Shown piece by piece: positions 44,893-54,343 of a stretch of 64,000 nucleotides of DNA. Numbering within the stretch: the stretch's first letter is position 1; every line of letters starts with the position of its first letter. This DNA comes from Pseudoalteromonas sp. NC201 (GTDB lineage: Bacteria > Pseudomonadota > Gammaproteobacteria > Enterobacterales > Alteromonadaceae). The notes below the pieces were generated by a model. The model had not been told where the DNA came from. It saw nothing but the letters and a program-made list of their open reading frames with translations, and ran no database searches. A program made the position numbers and the translations under genes. The stretch spans positions 1,225,001 to 1,289,000 of the forward strand of contig NZ_CP022522.1 of NCBI RefSeq assembly GCF_002850255.1. The letters are read 5' to 3'.

Positions 44893-46881
44893 TTATTGGT
44901 GGCTACAGCGGTAGAAGCCGGTGACTGTGTCTTGGCTAAAGCGTGTGCCGTTAACATAGGTGTCTTGGTTGATTTTACCAAACTGCGCTAGGTTAAATTG
45001 CAATCGTGCAAGCATTTCAGCACTCGAGGCCTGTTCAAAGGTTTCTGTTACCGGTGGATCGCCAACAAAGTTGGTATACCAAGGAAACCAAGAATTATCC
45101 TGCCCACTGACTGTTTGGTTCGGATAATAATTCCCTCCTTGCCAACGGTCGAAGGTAAGGTCTTCGAGGCTAAATAGGCCAAAACCTGGCTGTGTCATAC
45201 AAGCATCAGCCGCCTGATACTCAGGGTAACCTGAGCTGGCAGCAAAATGATTACAAACATTATGTGGCAAATTACTGCTATTCGCTGCTTGATATTCCAC
45301 CTTTCTAAACATCACAGGATGTGCGGGGCTTCCTGATGGGTAGACGATATTTGCCGCGACAGGTGAACCCCAGCGATAATGGTACATGGCCACAGCCAAT
45401 CCTAAATCTTCCTTACTGGTGGCAACATTATCTGGATGAGTCCACACTCCACCCGGATCGGTTGGCGTTGCCCCATTTTTAAAAATAATCCCATATTGAT
45501 TGTTTTCTAATTGATTCATTAGATTTGGCGTTGTGTTGTCAACCACCGTCGTTGGGATCATTGTGCTTGCGGCATTGGGAGTATAGGTGAGTGTTGGGTT
45601 ATTTAACGCCTTCCAGCATAGCAGGCCATAACCATAGCCGTTGGCTATCATCGGGCAGCCAGACATTGCTGATGCCGATTGGTTGCTTTCATATGTATGT
45701 GTTGTTGAACGTGCCGAAACTTCGCCGGAGCTAACCAATATTCCCCACGCATTGCGAGTAATGCGAATATCAGCAAACTCGGTGTCAGGAATAAATACCG
45801 TTGTGGCCGAAATAACCTGTAGCCCTAAATCTAGTTCTAGTAGAGAGGTGGCAACGAGGGCGTCTTCATGAAGCTTTGGATACTGCGTCATAATCGTTTG
45901 CTGCGATGGTTTAATCACAGCGTCTCTTGGTGATAACCCTAATAAATATAAGCGATCATTATCAAGATAGCTTGCCAGTAAGCGTGATAGCTCAAGTTGC
46001 GCGATTGGACGCTTGGCTTGTATATTTGAGTTGTTATCCGTGAGGGTGAGGTCGGTATTTTGAAGCAGCAACCAGTGCTTATCACTTAGACCCACAACCT
46101 GAGTTTGATTAAGTATGTGACGAGATACGCTATCAGCTTGGCGAGTAACAATTAAACTATCGTCATTCAACGAATAGCTAGACTGTGTGGTGTCATTGTG
46201 GTGATGACGCAGCGCCGGTGGCTGATATTGTCCGATTAAGGTGGTAAGTTCAATGCGAATTGCGTCGCGAGTACTTTGAATAAGCCAATTTCCGGTTTCA
46301 TCTCGAACAAAAATAGCCGGACTATATTGACCAGATTTATCCACGCTAAATGCTTGCCAAGTGGTATTACAGGCTTTGGCGCAGGAGGAGAAACTTCGAG
46401 TAAGGGATGACTTATCTTTTGCCAGAGATTCGTCATAGTTATCATTAAATACAAAGGGTAACTCAGCTTTACCCGACGCGAGTTGTAACGTGAGCAGTAA
46501 GCGCCGTTGATTGCCGCTGGCATAGAGTCTGTTTTCTTTTAGATAACCGAGCTGGAGTTGAGAGTAACTCTCTAACTTTTTCATGTTTCCAGCTTCACCT
46601 TGATAGCTGGGCTCATACGTCTCGCTATTGAATGGTGCGGTTTGCTCTAATTGGGGAAATTGCAACGTTTGTTTGCAGGCATCTTCTGCGCATGTTTGTA
46701 AGGTGATCCTTTGGTTCTGATACTGAAAAGAATACCAAGGTGAAAGGGCTTGATAACCTTGTTGTCCTGCGTGAAATAATAGCGGTAGGGTTGATGTATC
46801 GTAGTGCTCTGACTCTGCTGAGGCGTTAACACTCAAAGACAAAGCCCAGCAGGTAAGCGTGGTGGCGATGAACTTATTCAT
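44893..46881 (-). CDS. Secreted protein of unknown function (662 aa)
   Basis: I do not recognise this protein. It has a signal peptide (ending SVNASA). The first half looks beta-rich; the second half has several aromatic and Cys residues (CMTQPGFGLFSLEDLTFDRWQGGNYYPNQTVS). The composition suits an exported enzyme or surface protein. The 49-bp spacing to the gene upstream (46931-48532), in the same direction, suggests they act together. No catalytic motif can be named. Confidence 0.75.
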   Translation of the reverse strand: MNKFIATTLTCWALSLSVNASAESEHYDTSTLPLLFHAGQQGYQALSPWYSFQYQNQRITLQTCAEDACKQTLQFPQLEQTAPFNSETYEPSYQGEAGNMKKLESYSQLQLGYLKENRLYASGNQRRLLLTLQLASGKAELPFVFNDNYDESLAKDKSSLTRSFSSCAKACNTTWQAFSVDKSGQYSPAIFVRDETGNWLIQSTRDAIRIELTTLIGQYQPPALRHHHNDTTQSSYSLNDDSLIVTRQADSVSRHILNQTQVVGLSDKHWLLLQNTDLTLTDNNSNIQAKRPIAQLELSRLLASYLDNDRLYLLGLSPRDAVIKPSQQTIMTQYPKLHEDALVATSLLELDLGLQVISATTVFIPDTEFADIRITRNAWGILVSSGEVSARSTTHTYESNQSASAMSGCPMIANGYGYGLLCWKALNNPTLTYTPNAASTMIPTTVVDNTTPNLMNQLENNQYGIIFKNGATPTDPGGVWTHPDNVATSKEDLGLAVAMYHYRWGSPVAANIVYPSGSPAHPVMFRKVEYQAANSSNLPHNVCNHFAASSGYPEYQAADACMTQPGFGLFSLEDLTFDRWQGGNYYPNQTVSGQDNSWFPWYTNFVGDPPVTETFEQASSAEMLARLQFNLAQFGKINQDTYVNGTRFSQDTVTGFYRCSHQ

Positions 46882-46930
46882 AATCTTTCCTTATTGGAGT
46901 AGGGCAGCGCATGGCCACCCTTAGCAAAGC

Positions 46931-48532
46931 CTAGTGAATGATGCCTTGGCGTTGGCCTGCATTAACGGGTTTGTTGAGCTGCACAGAGAGCCAGTTTTCA
47001 ACGTCACTACGTAACGACGCGTCGCTATCTGGACCGGATTGTGACGAATAGAACCATAACCCTGTTGGTGCTGGGGCATTGACATTGCTGCCGCAGGTAA
47101 AGTGATTTGCTGCATACATCACCGCGCCTGAGCTACCATATTCGTAATGACTGTCCGAATAACCACCGTAGCCTCTGGCTTGCACCCGACCTTTCGAATC
47201 AAGGGTAAAGTGATACACCTCATTGGGTTGCAACAAGAAAGGGCTGACGTCGGACGAATCAAAGCGCGCGCGCATTGTGGTGGTAACACTGGCTTGATTA
47301 CCCGAACGCGTGATCATGCCTGCCAAGTTGGTGATAAGCGCATCGGCCAATTGACCGTCCAGCAAGCTGCCAGGGTTGCCATTGACGATGGCTGAAGTAA
47401 TGCCAAGTGCCGCTTTGACGACTCCAATGGTGGAGTTTAAATTCCATGTGGTGTTGTATCCCATGGCTGCGCCACCGGCTTTATTGAACAAGATGACTTC
47501 AGGTGCAGCTCCTGGCAAATCGACCGCAAATTTTGCGCCGTCAGTTGCATGTGAATTGGTACCTTTTGACCAGATTTTTTTAGCTTGCCCGGTTACATGG
47601 TAGCGAGCTGAATAAGTGCCTCTGACTTCTAAATTTCCCGAACAGGCATTGCTTTGATTACATGCAAATCCCCCGGTGTCTGCACACAACATTTTGACGT
47701 GGAACTCTGTCGAGTTATGGGCTGAGGTGTTATCGAAACTGAGCGCTTTATTTTTTGACCAACGTTTCCCCTTAGCTGAGTGAAAGGCGCCGTAGGCTGA
47801 GGTATTGACATAAGCATGGTGCTTAGAAAAACCACTACCATCGCTGGTGGATGTGCTCCAAGGCGTTTGGGTTGATGGGTAGTTAGTGACTACTTGGCCT
47901 GTGCTGGTTGAAGGGGTCACCATCTGACATGAGCATTGTGACTTAGGCCCGAAGATGGGTTTTTTAGTCAGCAATTCTTTTAATTCGGCAAGAGTATCTG
48001 ACGGTAGCGTCCTATCGTATTCAAGTACCGAGAGCCCTTTACGTTTAGGAGCTGCGTACTCCTTGTGCCAAGTGCTGTAAAGCTGCGATGCATTTCGCTC
48101 TAAATGTTGGCTGAGCGTTGGCACTTTTTGCTGTTGTGTCCATTTTTCGAATACCGTCGGTTTAAATTGAATAAGATATCGAGTAAAGAAAAAGTTATCT
48201 TCAGGCGTTTGCTCGGTAAAAGCATTTTCCCATGCTGATAACACGTTTTGATCTAAAGCTTTTGCTTGGCTTAGCATCTCTCCATCTCGATAGTCGCGGA
48301 TCAAGCTATCGACATAGCGGTCTAATTCATATTCTTCGTCGTTGTCGGAGATATATTCAAGCAAGGAAACACGGTCTTGAGACCAGTTTGAAATGGCTTG
48401 CCACACTTCTGGGCTTACTTGAGAGGGGGCCATTTCTCCATATTCTTCTGCGGCTTGTAGTGAAATACTACCCAGTAACAACGTGCTGGTAACTAGGCTG
48501 ACTAACTTTGGGGTGAAATTTCTCTGTTTCAT
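46931..48532 (-). CDS. Secreted protein of unknown function (533 aa)
   Basis: I do not recognise this protein. A signal peptide (about 1-28, ending SLQAA) is followed by an acidic helical region (about 30-180) and a Ser/Thr/Gly-rich, probably beta-structured part. Five Cys (two in CSCQM, then MLCADTGGFACNQSNACSG and HFTCGSN) may form disulphides. The C-terminal part, TTWNLNSTIGVVKAALGITSAIVNG, is hydrophobic and may contact membranes. With the 662-aa product it could be a secreted two-component toxin or enzyme, but no known motif supports that. Confidence 0.75.
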   Translation of the reverse strand: MKQRNFTPKLVSLVTSTLLLGSISLQAAEEYGEMAPSQVSPEVWQAISNWSQDRVSLLEYISDNDEEYELDRYVDSLIRDYRDGEMLSQAKALDQNVLSAWENAFTEQTPEDNFFFTRYLIQFKPTVFEKWTQQQKVPTLSQHLERNASQLYSTWHKEYAAPKRKGLSVLEYDRTLPSDTLAELKELLTKKPIFGPKSQCSCQMVTPSTSTGQVVTNYPSTQTPWSTSTSDGSGFSKHHAYVNTSAYGAFHSAKGKRWSKNKALSFDNTSAHNSTEFHVKMLCADTGGFACNQSNACSGNLEVRGTYSARYHVTGQAKKIWSKGTNSHATDGAKFAVDLPGAAPEVILFNKAGGAAMGYNTTWNLNSTIGVVKAALGITSAIVNGNPGSLLDGQLADALITNLAGMITRSGNQASVTTTMRARFDSSDVSPFLLQPNEVYHFTLDSKGRVQARGYGGYSDSHYEYGSSGAVMYAANHFTCGSNVNAPAPTGLWFYSSQSGPDSDASLRSDVENWLSVQLNKPVNAGQRQGIIH

Positions 48533-48652
48533 TTTTCTATTCCTTCATCGTTGTGCTGAGTCAACATGCCTCATGCATTGTTAACTTGCCTTGTGATGTT
48601 GGAAACTTTTTCAGCGATTGAATAGGAGGTTGTAGGGCCAGTTAGGGTCAAC

Positions 48653-48773
48653 TTGGGTAAAACCTTTGATATTAAACGGACGCATTGGGTTAGGTAAGTT
48701 TTGATATCAAGCTGTGATAAATAAAAACTTAAATATCAAAGGTCTGCTTATATTTTTACCCGAATTTACCCAA
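48653..48773. repeat. Nested inverted repeat in an intergenic region
   Basis: Outer arms TTGGGTAA (48653-48660) and TTACCCAA (48766-48773) enclose inner arms ACCTTTGATATT (48662-48673) and AATATCAAAGGT (48732-48743). The surrounding 48533-48900 region otherwise has no gene and separates two divergent secreted-protein genes. This could be an operator complex or a small mobile palindromic element. Confidence 0.5.
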
Positions 48774-48900
48774 TTGCCCCGTAACTTTTGCTGCAATCAA
48801 TATTCGCTTGAGGCAGGATTTTGCTATCGCCGTTATTGGAGTCTCAGCGTGAGTACATTCGCAATCGAGTAACGGTGTCATAACCAATAAGGAGACAGTT

Positions 48901-49374
48901 ATGAGACGAGTAATAGTAGTATTGGGAGCAACTTTGATTGCGAGCTTTGTACAAGCCCATAGCCCAGAAATGATAGCGCAGCTCGAAGTTGCTGATGGGG
49001 CGAAATGTCCAAAGCGGCAAACGATTTTGCTAGGTAAAATGACATTAACTGCTGGCACCTTTAAATATTTACATAGTGAAGGAAGTAACGTTTGTACCAG
49101 TCCTAAGCAGAGTATTCCTGGTCGTATTACACCACAACTAGATTGTGGCCAGTTTGATGATTGGCGACTTGCTTATGATATGGGTAATAAAATGTGTCAA
49201 TCTCTACATCATAATATGAAAGGCTTTAGTAATAGCCTAAAACCTGATATGACAGTGTATCCACGCTTTGAAGGACCTTTTGAATTCAAAGGAGACCGTC
49301 ATCACCAAGAGTATGATGCCGGTATGGGCGTGACTTTAGCATGCTATTTATGTGAGACCGCGACGGATAACTAG
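48901..49374 (+). CDS. Small secreted protein of unknown function (157 aa)
   Basis: The product has a signal peptide (about 1-20, ending VQAHS). The mature protein is rich in His and Cys (six Cys, including ACYLCE at the C-terminus; LHHN and DRHHQEYD), suggesting disulphides or metal binding. A ribosome site, AAGGAGA, lies 7 bp before the ATG. I recognise no family. It is divergent from the 533-aa secreted protein gene over a 368-bp region with nested inverted repeats. Confidence 0.75.
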   Translation: MRRVIVVLGATLIASFVQAHSPEMIAQLEVADGAKCPKRQTILLGKMTLTAGTFKYLHSEGSNVCTSPKQSIPGRITPQLDCGQFDDWRLAYDMGNKMCQSLHHNMKGFSNSLKPDMTVYPRFEGPFEFKGDRHHQEYDAGMGVTLACYLCETATDN

Positions 49375-49405
49375 AGAAGGGGCAAAAGCCCCTTTGTTGT
49401 AGATA

Positions 49406-51022
49406 TCAAGTAGCGTTGGAGCACGCTATGATTTGCTCCAGTTGTGCAACTTTTTGAGAAAGGGGCGCAGTATCGAAATTAGCGTCTTGGCATTGAGTGA
49501 GTACATATTGTGCCGTGGTAACAATATTTCGAATACGCGGCTTTTTGGGCAGCGTTTTGATATTAAGATAGCGTTCAAGAGTGCGCACTCGTAAGCGACC
49601 ATCATCGATATTCACTTTCCACACTTTGCTTTCTTCCGCTAATTCGACACGAGTTTTGCCACTACTTTGCTCCCAAAGCGTCAAAGTGAGTGTCATTACC
49701 TCAACCATTAATTGTCTAGCGGCCTGTTCATCAATGCTCGTATGTTTACTGTGCACGCCATGAGTATCGGCGCGGGCGGTATTGCGAATAAAGCAGTAAG
49801 TAACCAAAACACCTGCTAAAAATGTGATAAACCCGACGAGTACATGAGACAACATGCTTGTCTCTGTTTGGCGCTTAGGCGCGGTCAAGACGTTAGCGCT
49901 TTGAAGGCGAAATTGATAAAGGTTTTCACTCTGTACACGACTACTTTTAAGCATGTCATTATAACGCTGTGCGGTCTCTACTGCTTCTTTATAAGCGTGT
50001 GTTTGTAGCTGGGACTGCAATAAGGCAATGTAAAATAATTCGGTAAGCTGACTATTTTGCTGATTATGTGCTTCAAGTCCCTGTTTAAGTAACGTTTGTG
50101 CAGTTAGGTTATCGCCCTCAAGCTGCTTGAGTTTGGCTTCAATAAGCAGTGCTCGCTGATCCACTTTACCGTGTTGAATTAGTTGCCGAGTACGTTTAAA
50201 TGAAGCAAGTTGCTGTTGTGCCTGAGCGATATGATTTTGAGCAATGGCAATTTCGGCCAATAATAAATAGGCTCGAGACAATTGGGTATAGGCGCCACTT
50301 TGTGTCAAAGGTTGAAGTAAATCTTCAATGATTTCAGTTGCTTTGTTGTAGTCGCGCTTTTTGTAGAAGACTTCCGCTATGCTTAGCAAGGTGTGGTTCG
50401 CTTTGACCTGGTCGCCGGCTTGTTGGTGGAGCGCATGGGCTTGACGAAATGAGAGAATGGCATCATCCAACTGATTAATATCCCTCGACACATTCCCTAA
50501 ATTATTAAGTGTGATCGCTTGTCTCTGCAGGTCATTTGTTGCTTTCGCTATTTGGTAGCTTTCTAAAAATAAAGTAAGGGCGGTATCTAGATCTCCGAGT
50601 GCCTGATAAGCATTAGCTAAATCGTTTGCCGATTTACCCAGGAGTTCGTTTTGTTGCAACTTAGCCGCAAGCGTTTGCGCTTCGTGGAAGCTCTCCAGCG
50701 CTTGAATATAATTGCGCTGGCGGTAACGATTAATACCACTTTGTCTTAACACCTGAAAGCGCTGAAGTGTGGTTAACTTCCATGCCATCAACTCATCCAG
50801 TATTTGATTGCTGAGCTTTATGTCACCCGCTCGACGATACAAGCTCACAAGCTCAAGATGTGCATCAAAAGCTTGAGCACCGTTGGGTTCAAGCGTTTCA
50901 AGATGTTGCTTACAAGACAAAATTTGGCTTGTGAGGTTAGCATTATTAGCACTTGGGCATTCTGAACCATGCGCCGGTAACACAACGAGCAGTAATGCGA
51001 AAAACAAAGCAAGCAAAGGCAT
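49406..51022 (-). CDS. TPR-repeat membrane protein
   Basis: This 538-residue protein has a signal peptide, then tetratricopeptide repeats (about 50-330) such as LGKSANDLANAYQALGDLDTALTLFLESYQIA and ITLNNLGNVSRDINQLDDAILSFRQAHAL. A membrane helix (SHVLVGFITFLAGVLVTYCFI, about 390-412) is followed by a cytoplasmic domain of about 120 residues (TRVELAEESKVWKVNIDDGRLRVRTLERYLN). That C-terminal part looks like a DNA- or protein-binding helical domain, so the protein may relay a periplasmic state inward. No operon partner is evident. Confidence 0.82.
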   Translation of the reverse strand: MPLLALFFALLLVVLPAHGSECPSANNANLTSQILSCKQHLETLEPNGAQAFDAHLELVSLYRRAGDIKLSNQILDELMAWKLTTLQRFQVLRQSGINRYRQRNYIQALESFHEAQTLAAKLQQNELLGKSANDLANAYQALGDLDTALTLFLESYQIAKATNDLQRQAITLNNLGNVSRDINQLDDAILSFRQAHALHQQAGDQVKANHTLLSIAEVFYKKRDYNKATEIIEDLLQPLTQSGAYTQLSRAYLLLAEIAIAQNHIAQAQQQLASFKRTRQLIQHGKVDQRALLIEAKLKQLEGDNLTAQTLLKQGLEAHNQQNSQLTELFYIALLQSQLQTHAYKEAVETAQRYNDMLKSSRVQSENLYQFRLQSANVLTAPKRQTETSMLSHVLVGFITFLAGVLVTYCFIRNTARADTHGVHSKHTSIDEQAARQLMVEVMTLTLTLWEQSSGKTRVELAEESKVWKVNIDDGRLRVRTLERYLNIKTLPKKPRIRNIVTTAQYVLTQCQDANFDTAPLSQKVAQLEQIIACSNAT

Positions 51023-51249
51023 AAATATTAGTCTAGATACATTGTTTTTACATATTAATATAGTGATAACAAAAAGTCGTGTCTGCCTTTAATAAATCTT
51101 AGGTAGACTACTTTTTGAGATTTCACAACTGGTTAGCACCAAATGTTTAAATTTATCAGTATGACCAGATTGCACTTGATACGGTCAGGCGGTTGCATAC
51201 AACTCATTAGATAGAGGCCAATATGCACACATATTAAGTGTGATATTGG

Positions 51250-52149
51250 CTATCCTTTTAGCAATAAAAATACCCCAGCCAAAGCAATTAGGCCTCCAAA
51301 CATCATAGATTTAGTAATCGCTTCTCTGCGCAGTAGTCCAATCGTCATCACCATGAGCGGTGCCGTTGCAAAGATGGTTTGTGCGATAGCGGGATCGGTA
51401 TGATTAACGGAAATCAACTGTAGCCACAGTCCAATAAAGGTGCCAAAAAACACTGCAATGAATAACCAGTTTTTACCGTCGATTTGTTTAAGTGTGAGTG
51501 CTTTAAACAGGCTTTGTGATTTCAAATAAACAACAATAAAGGCCACAAATAGGGTGCCGGATCCCAAGCGGATAAGTGCCGCCCACAAACTACTAATACT
51601 TTCGTTATTTAGCGCACCTTTGGAAAGCACCATACCCGCAGCTTGGCAAATGGCAGCCGTGAGTGCAAAGCAGACTCCCAAGAGATAATGTTTTTTGTCT
51701 AATACTGGCTGGCTTCTACTTGGCTTAATCGCCAGCATCACGCCAACGGTTGTCACTGCAATGCCGAGCCAAGCGGATGCGCTGAGATAAACACCAAGGA
51801 GCACAATGTTTAAGATCCCCGCGATGGCAGGTGCAAGACTTTCAATAACCAAAGTGCGAGCAGGACCTATATTTCTAAGTGCGGCAAAGTAGGCACTGTC
51901 ACCAATCGCTATGCCCAGTACCCCACTTGCTATCAGCCAGCCCCAGCTCGAGGGTAAGGTCGGGTACATTGCATCACCTGCGATGAGCAAACACAAGATC
52001 ATCAAAGCTGAAGCGATGACGCCTTTGCTGACGTTCAACTCAAATGGACTAAGGTGATGGCTAAATCGTTTGTACAGTATGGTTGAGCCAGCCCATACCC
52101 CAGCCGCTGCAATCGCTGCTGCTTCGCCAATACCAATCATAAATCTCAA
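51250..52149 (-). CDS. EamA/DMT-family transporter
   Basis: This 299-residue membrane protein has ten hydrophobic helices in two EamA repeats (GVWAGSTILYKRFSHHLSPFELNVSKGVIAS at the start, NWLFIAVFFGTFIGLWLQLISVNHTDPAIAQTIFATAPLMVMTIGLL in the second half). Substrate unknown; relatives export amino acids or metabolites. It is transcribed away from metA, but the 168-bp gap holds the MetJ-like boxes. Confidence 0.92.
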   Translation of the reverse strand: MRFMIGIGEAAAIAAAGVWAGSTILYKRFSHHLSPFELNVSKGVIASALMILCLLIAGDAMYPTLPSSWGWLIASGVLGIAIGDSAYFAALRNIGPARTLVIESLAPAIAGILNIVLLGVYLSASAWLGIAVTTVGVMLAIKPSRSQPVLDKKHYLLGVCFALTAAICQAAGMVLSKGALNNESISSLWAALIRLGSGTLFVAFIVVYLKSQSLFKALTLKQIDGKNWLFIAVFFGTFIGLWLQLISVNHTDPAIAQTIFATAPLMVMTIGLLRREAITKSMMFGGLIALAGVFLLLKG

Positions 52150-52239
52150 GTTTCTTGTGTTTATTAATATGGTGGCAAGTATACATAAATTGAAATAATC
52201 AGTGAGAGGTAAGGAATCAAATTATTACCACTAATGTTT

Positions 52240-52263
52240 AGACGTCCATACATCTAGAGGTTG
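52240..52263. promoter_or_regulatory. Candidate MetJ operator (tandem met boxes)
   Basis: Three adjacent 8-mers resemble the met-box consensus AGACGTCT: AGACGTCC (52240-52247, 7/8), ATACATCT (52248-52255, 6/8) and AGAGGTTG (52256-52263, 5/8). They lie 55-78 bp before metA. MetJ with S-adenosylmethionine would bind such arrays in tandem. Confidence 0.6.
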
Positions 52264-52317
52264 AAATTTTCTAGTTTTTGTCCATAATAATGCCATTCGA
52301 TTAGTCTGGAGCAGCGC

Positions 52318-53265
52318 ATGCCAATCACCGTCACCGACGAACTCCCAGCCATTGCCCAATTGCGTCATGAAAATGTGTTCGTGATGCCACAAAGTCGTGC
52401 ATCAACTCAAGAGATCCGCCCAATGCGGCTCGCGATATTAAACTTGATGCCGAATAAGGTGGAGACTGAGGTGCAATTTATCCGATTACTGGCAAATACC
52501 CCTTTGCAGGTGAATGTTGATTTGTTGCGACTAGACACCCACCGCAGCTCTGAAAACTCAGAACAACATCTAGATATGTTTTATCGCTATTTTTCGGATG
52601 TGAAAGATCAAAACTATGATGCTTTGATCGTCACTGGCGCGCCGCTGGCGCATCTTGAATATGACGATGTGGTGTATTGGCAGGAATTGCAAGCATTTTT
52701 TGATTGGGCTGAGCACCATGTTACTTCAACCCTGTTTTCCTGTTGGGCCGCACATGCTGGCTTGTATCACCATTATGGGTTAAAGCGAGCGCTCAAAAAT
52801 GACAAACTTTGCGGCGTATTCAAACACCACTGTTACTTTGACCACGGGGCGCTCACTCGTGGTTTTGATGATGAGTTTTTGGTGCCACACTCACGCTACG
52901 GCCACATCGACATCGATAAAATTAATGCGTGTAAAGACCTAGTGGTATTAGCAGGCTCTGAAAAAGTGGGCGCTTACTTAATTAAAAATCACTCAGGCAG
53001 CCAAGTCTATATTACCGGTCACCCTGAATACGACGCCGATACGCTACAAAAAGAATACCATCGTGACTGTGAAAAAATGGCCAACGCACCGCAGCCTGAG
53101 AACTATTTTCCTGAGAATGACACCAGCAAACGTCCATCTAAGACATGGCAAAGCCATGCATTCTTGTTATTCTCAAATTGGTTAAACTACTATGTTTACC
53201 AAACCACACCTTATGATATTAACTTAGTTAGCCAAGATGTAAGGACTAACAATTATGCCGAATAA
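52318..53265 (+). CDS. metA: Homoserine O-succinyltransferase
   Basis: The product has 315 residues. The catalytic Cys142 ([14 protein letters not shown]) and the His235/Glu237 pair (YITGHPEYD) match E. coli MetA in position and context, and the N-terminus ([23 protein letters not shown]) is typical. It acylates homoserine, the first committed step to methionine. Acyl preference (succinyl or acetyl) depends on one active-site residue and is not certain. Its 3' end overlaps the metH-N start by 11 bp, so it forms a coupled operon with the two metH genes. Confidence 0.96.
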   Translation: MPITVTDELPAIAQLRHENVFVMPQSRASTQEIRPMRLAILNLMPNKVETEVQFIRLLANTPLQVNVDLLRLDTHRSSENSEQHLDMFYRYFSDVKDQNYDALIVTGAPLAHLEYDDVVYWQELQAFFDWAEHHVTSTLFSCWAAHAGLYHHYGLKRALKNDKLCGVFKHHCYFDHGALTRGFDDEFLVPHSRYGHIDIDKINACKDLVVLAGSEKVGAYLIKNHSGSQVYITGHPEYDADTLQKEYHRDCEKMANAPQPENYFPENDTSKRPSKTWQSHAFLLFSNWLNYYVYQTTPYDINLVSQDVRTNNYAE

Positions 53266-54334
53266 TGTAGCCGTAAACGGTGAGCAAATAGCAGAGCAGC
53301 TTAAGCAAGCAATGCAGCAACGTATTCTGATCTTAGATGGTGCAATGGGAACCATGATCCAAAAGCACAAATTAGAAGAACAAGACTATGGTGGTGAGCG
53401 CTTTAAAGATTGGCATGTCCTTATCAAAGGCAACAACGATCTGCTAAGTTTGACGCAGCCTGAGATAATCAAACAGATCCATCGTGATTATCTAGCTGCT
53501 GGCGCAGATATCATTGAAACCAATACTTTTAACGCCACCACCATCTCGATGGAAGATTATGACATGGCAAGCCTAAGTCGCGAGATTAATCTTGAATCGG
53601 CGAAGCTTGCACGTGCGGTATGTGATGAATTTACCGCCAAAGATCCCAGCAAGCCTCGCTATGTGGCAGGTGTACTTGGCCCAACGTCAAAAACCTGTTC
53701 GATTTCTCCAGATGTAAACGACCCTGGTTTTCGCAATATCACTTTTGACAAGTTGGTTGCAGCCTATGTCGAATCAACGCTTGCCCTTATTGAAGGCGGT
53801 GCGCACCTTATTTTGATTGAAACGATTTTTGATACGCTCAACGCCAAAGCCGCGTCTTACGGTGTAGAAGAAGCGTTCGAGCAAGCGGGCGTCACTCTGC
53901 CTGTTATGATCTCGGGCACAATTACCGACGCTTCCGGTCGCACGCTTTCAGGGCAAACCACCGAGGCGTTTTATAACTCCATTCGTCATATTAAGCCAAT
54001 CTCTATTGGCCTCAACTGCGCGCTAGGCCCAGATTTATTAAGACAGTATGTAGAAGAGCTGTCACGGGTTTGTGAGACCTTTACCTCTGTACATCCAAAC
54101 GCAGGGCTTCCTAACGAGTTTGGTGAATACGACCTAGAAGCCGATGACATGGCAAAAGAGATTATCGATTGGGGCAATGAAGGATTTATCAATATTGTTG
54201 GCGGCTGCTGTGGCACCACGCCCGAACATATTCGCGCCTTCGCGAGAGGCCTTGAGCAAACCCAGCCGCGTAGCTTGCCTAACATCGAAGTGCGGATGCG
54301 TTTGGCAGGTCTTGAAGCCTGTAACTTAAATTAG
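53255..54334 (+). CDS. metH: Methionine synthase, homocysteine-binding half (MetH N-terminal module)
   Basis: The 359-residue product contains only the homocysteine methyltransferase module of MetH. It has [22 protein letters not shown], and the zinc ligands: Cys in [10 protein letters not shown] and the Cys pair in [14 protein letters not shown]. It ends [10 protein letters not shown], matching the linker of E. coli MetH after its first module. The C-terminal three modules are encoded 9 bp downstream with their own start and ribosome site. An AAGGA lies 9 bp before the ATG. Confidence 0.92.
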   Translation: MPNNVAVNGEQIAEQLKQAMQQRILILDGAMGTMIQKHKLEEQDYGGERFKDWHVLIKGNNDLLSLTQPEIIKQIHRDYLAAGADIIETNTFNATTISMEDYDMASLSREINLESAKLARAVCDEFTAKDPSKPRYVAGVLGPTSKTCSISPDVNDPGFRNITFDKLVAAYVESTLALIEGGAHLILIETIFDTLNAKAASYGVEEAFEQAGVTLPVMISGTITDASGRTLSGQTTEAFYNSIRHIKPISIGLNCALGPDLLRQYVEELSRVCETFTSVHPNAGLPNEFGEYDLEADDMAKEIIDWGNEGFINIVGGCCGTTPEHIRAFARGLEQTQPRSLPNIEVRMRLAGLEACNLN

Positions 54335-54343
54335 GAATTCACC

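Noticed and set aside
52150..52317. SAM or cobalamin riboswitch before metA-metH
   Set aside because: The leader is short and shows no riboswitch core elements; MetJ-like boxes explain control better.
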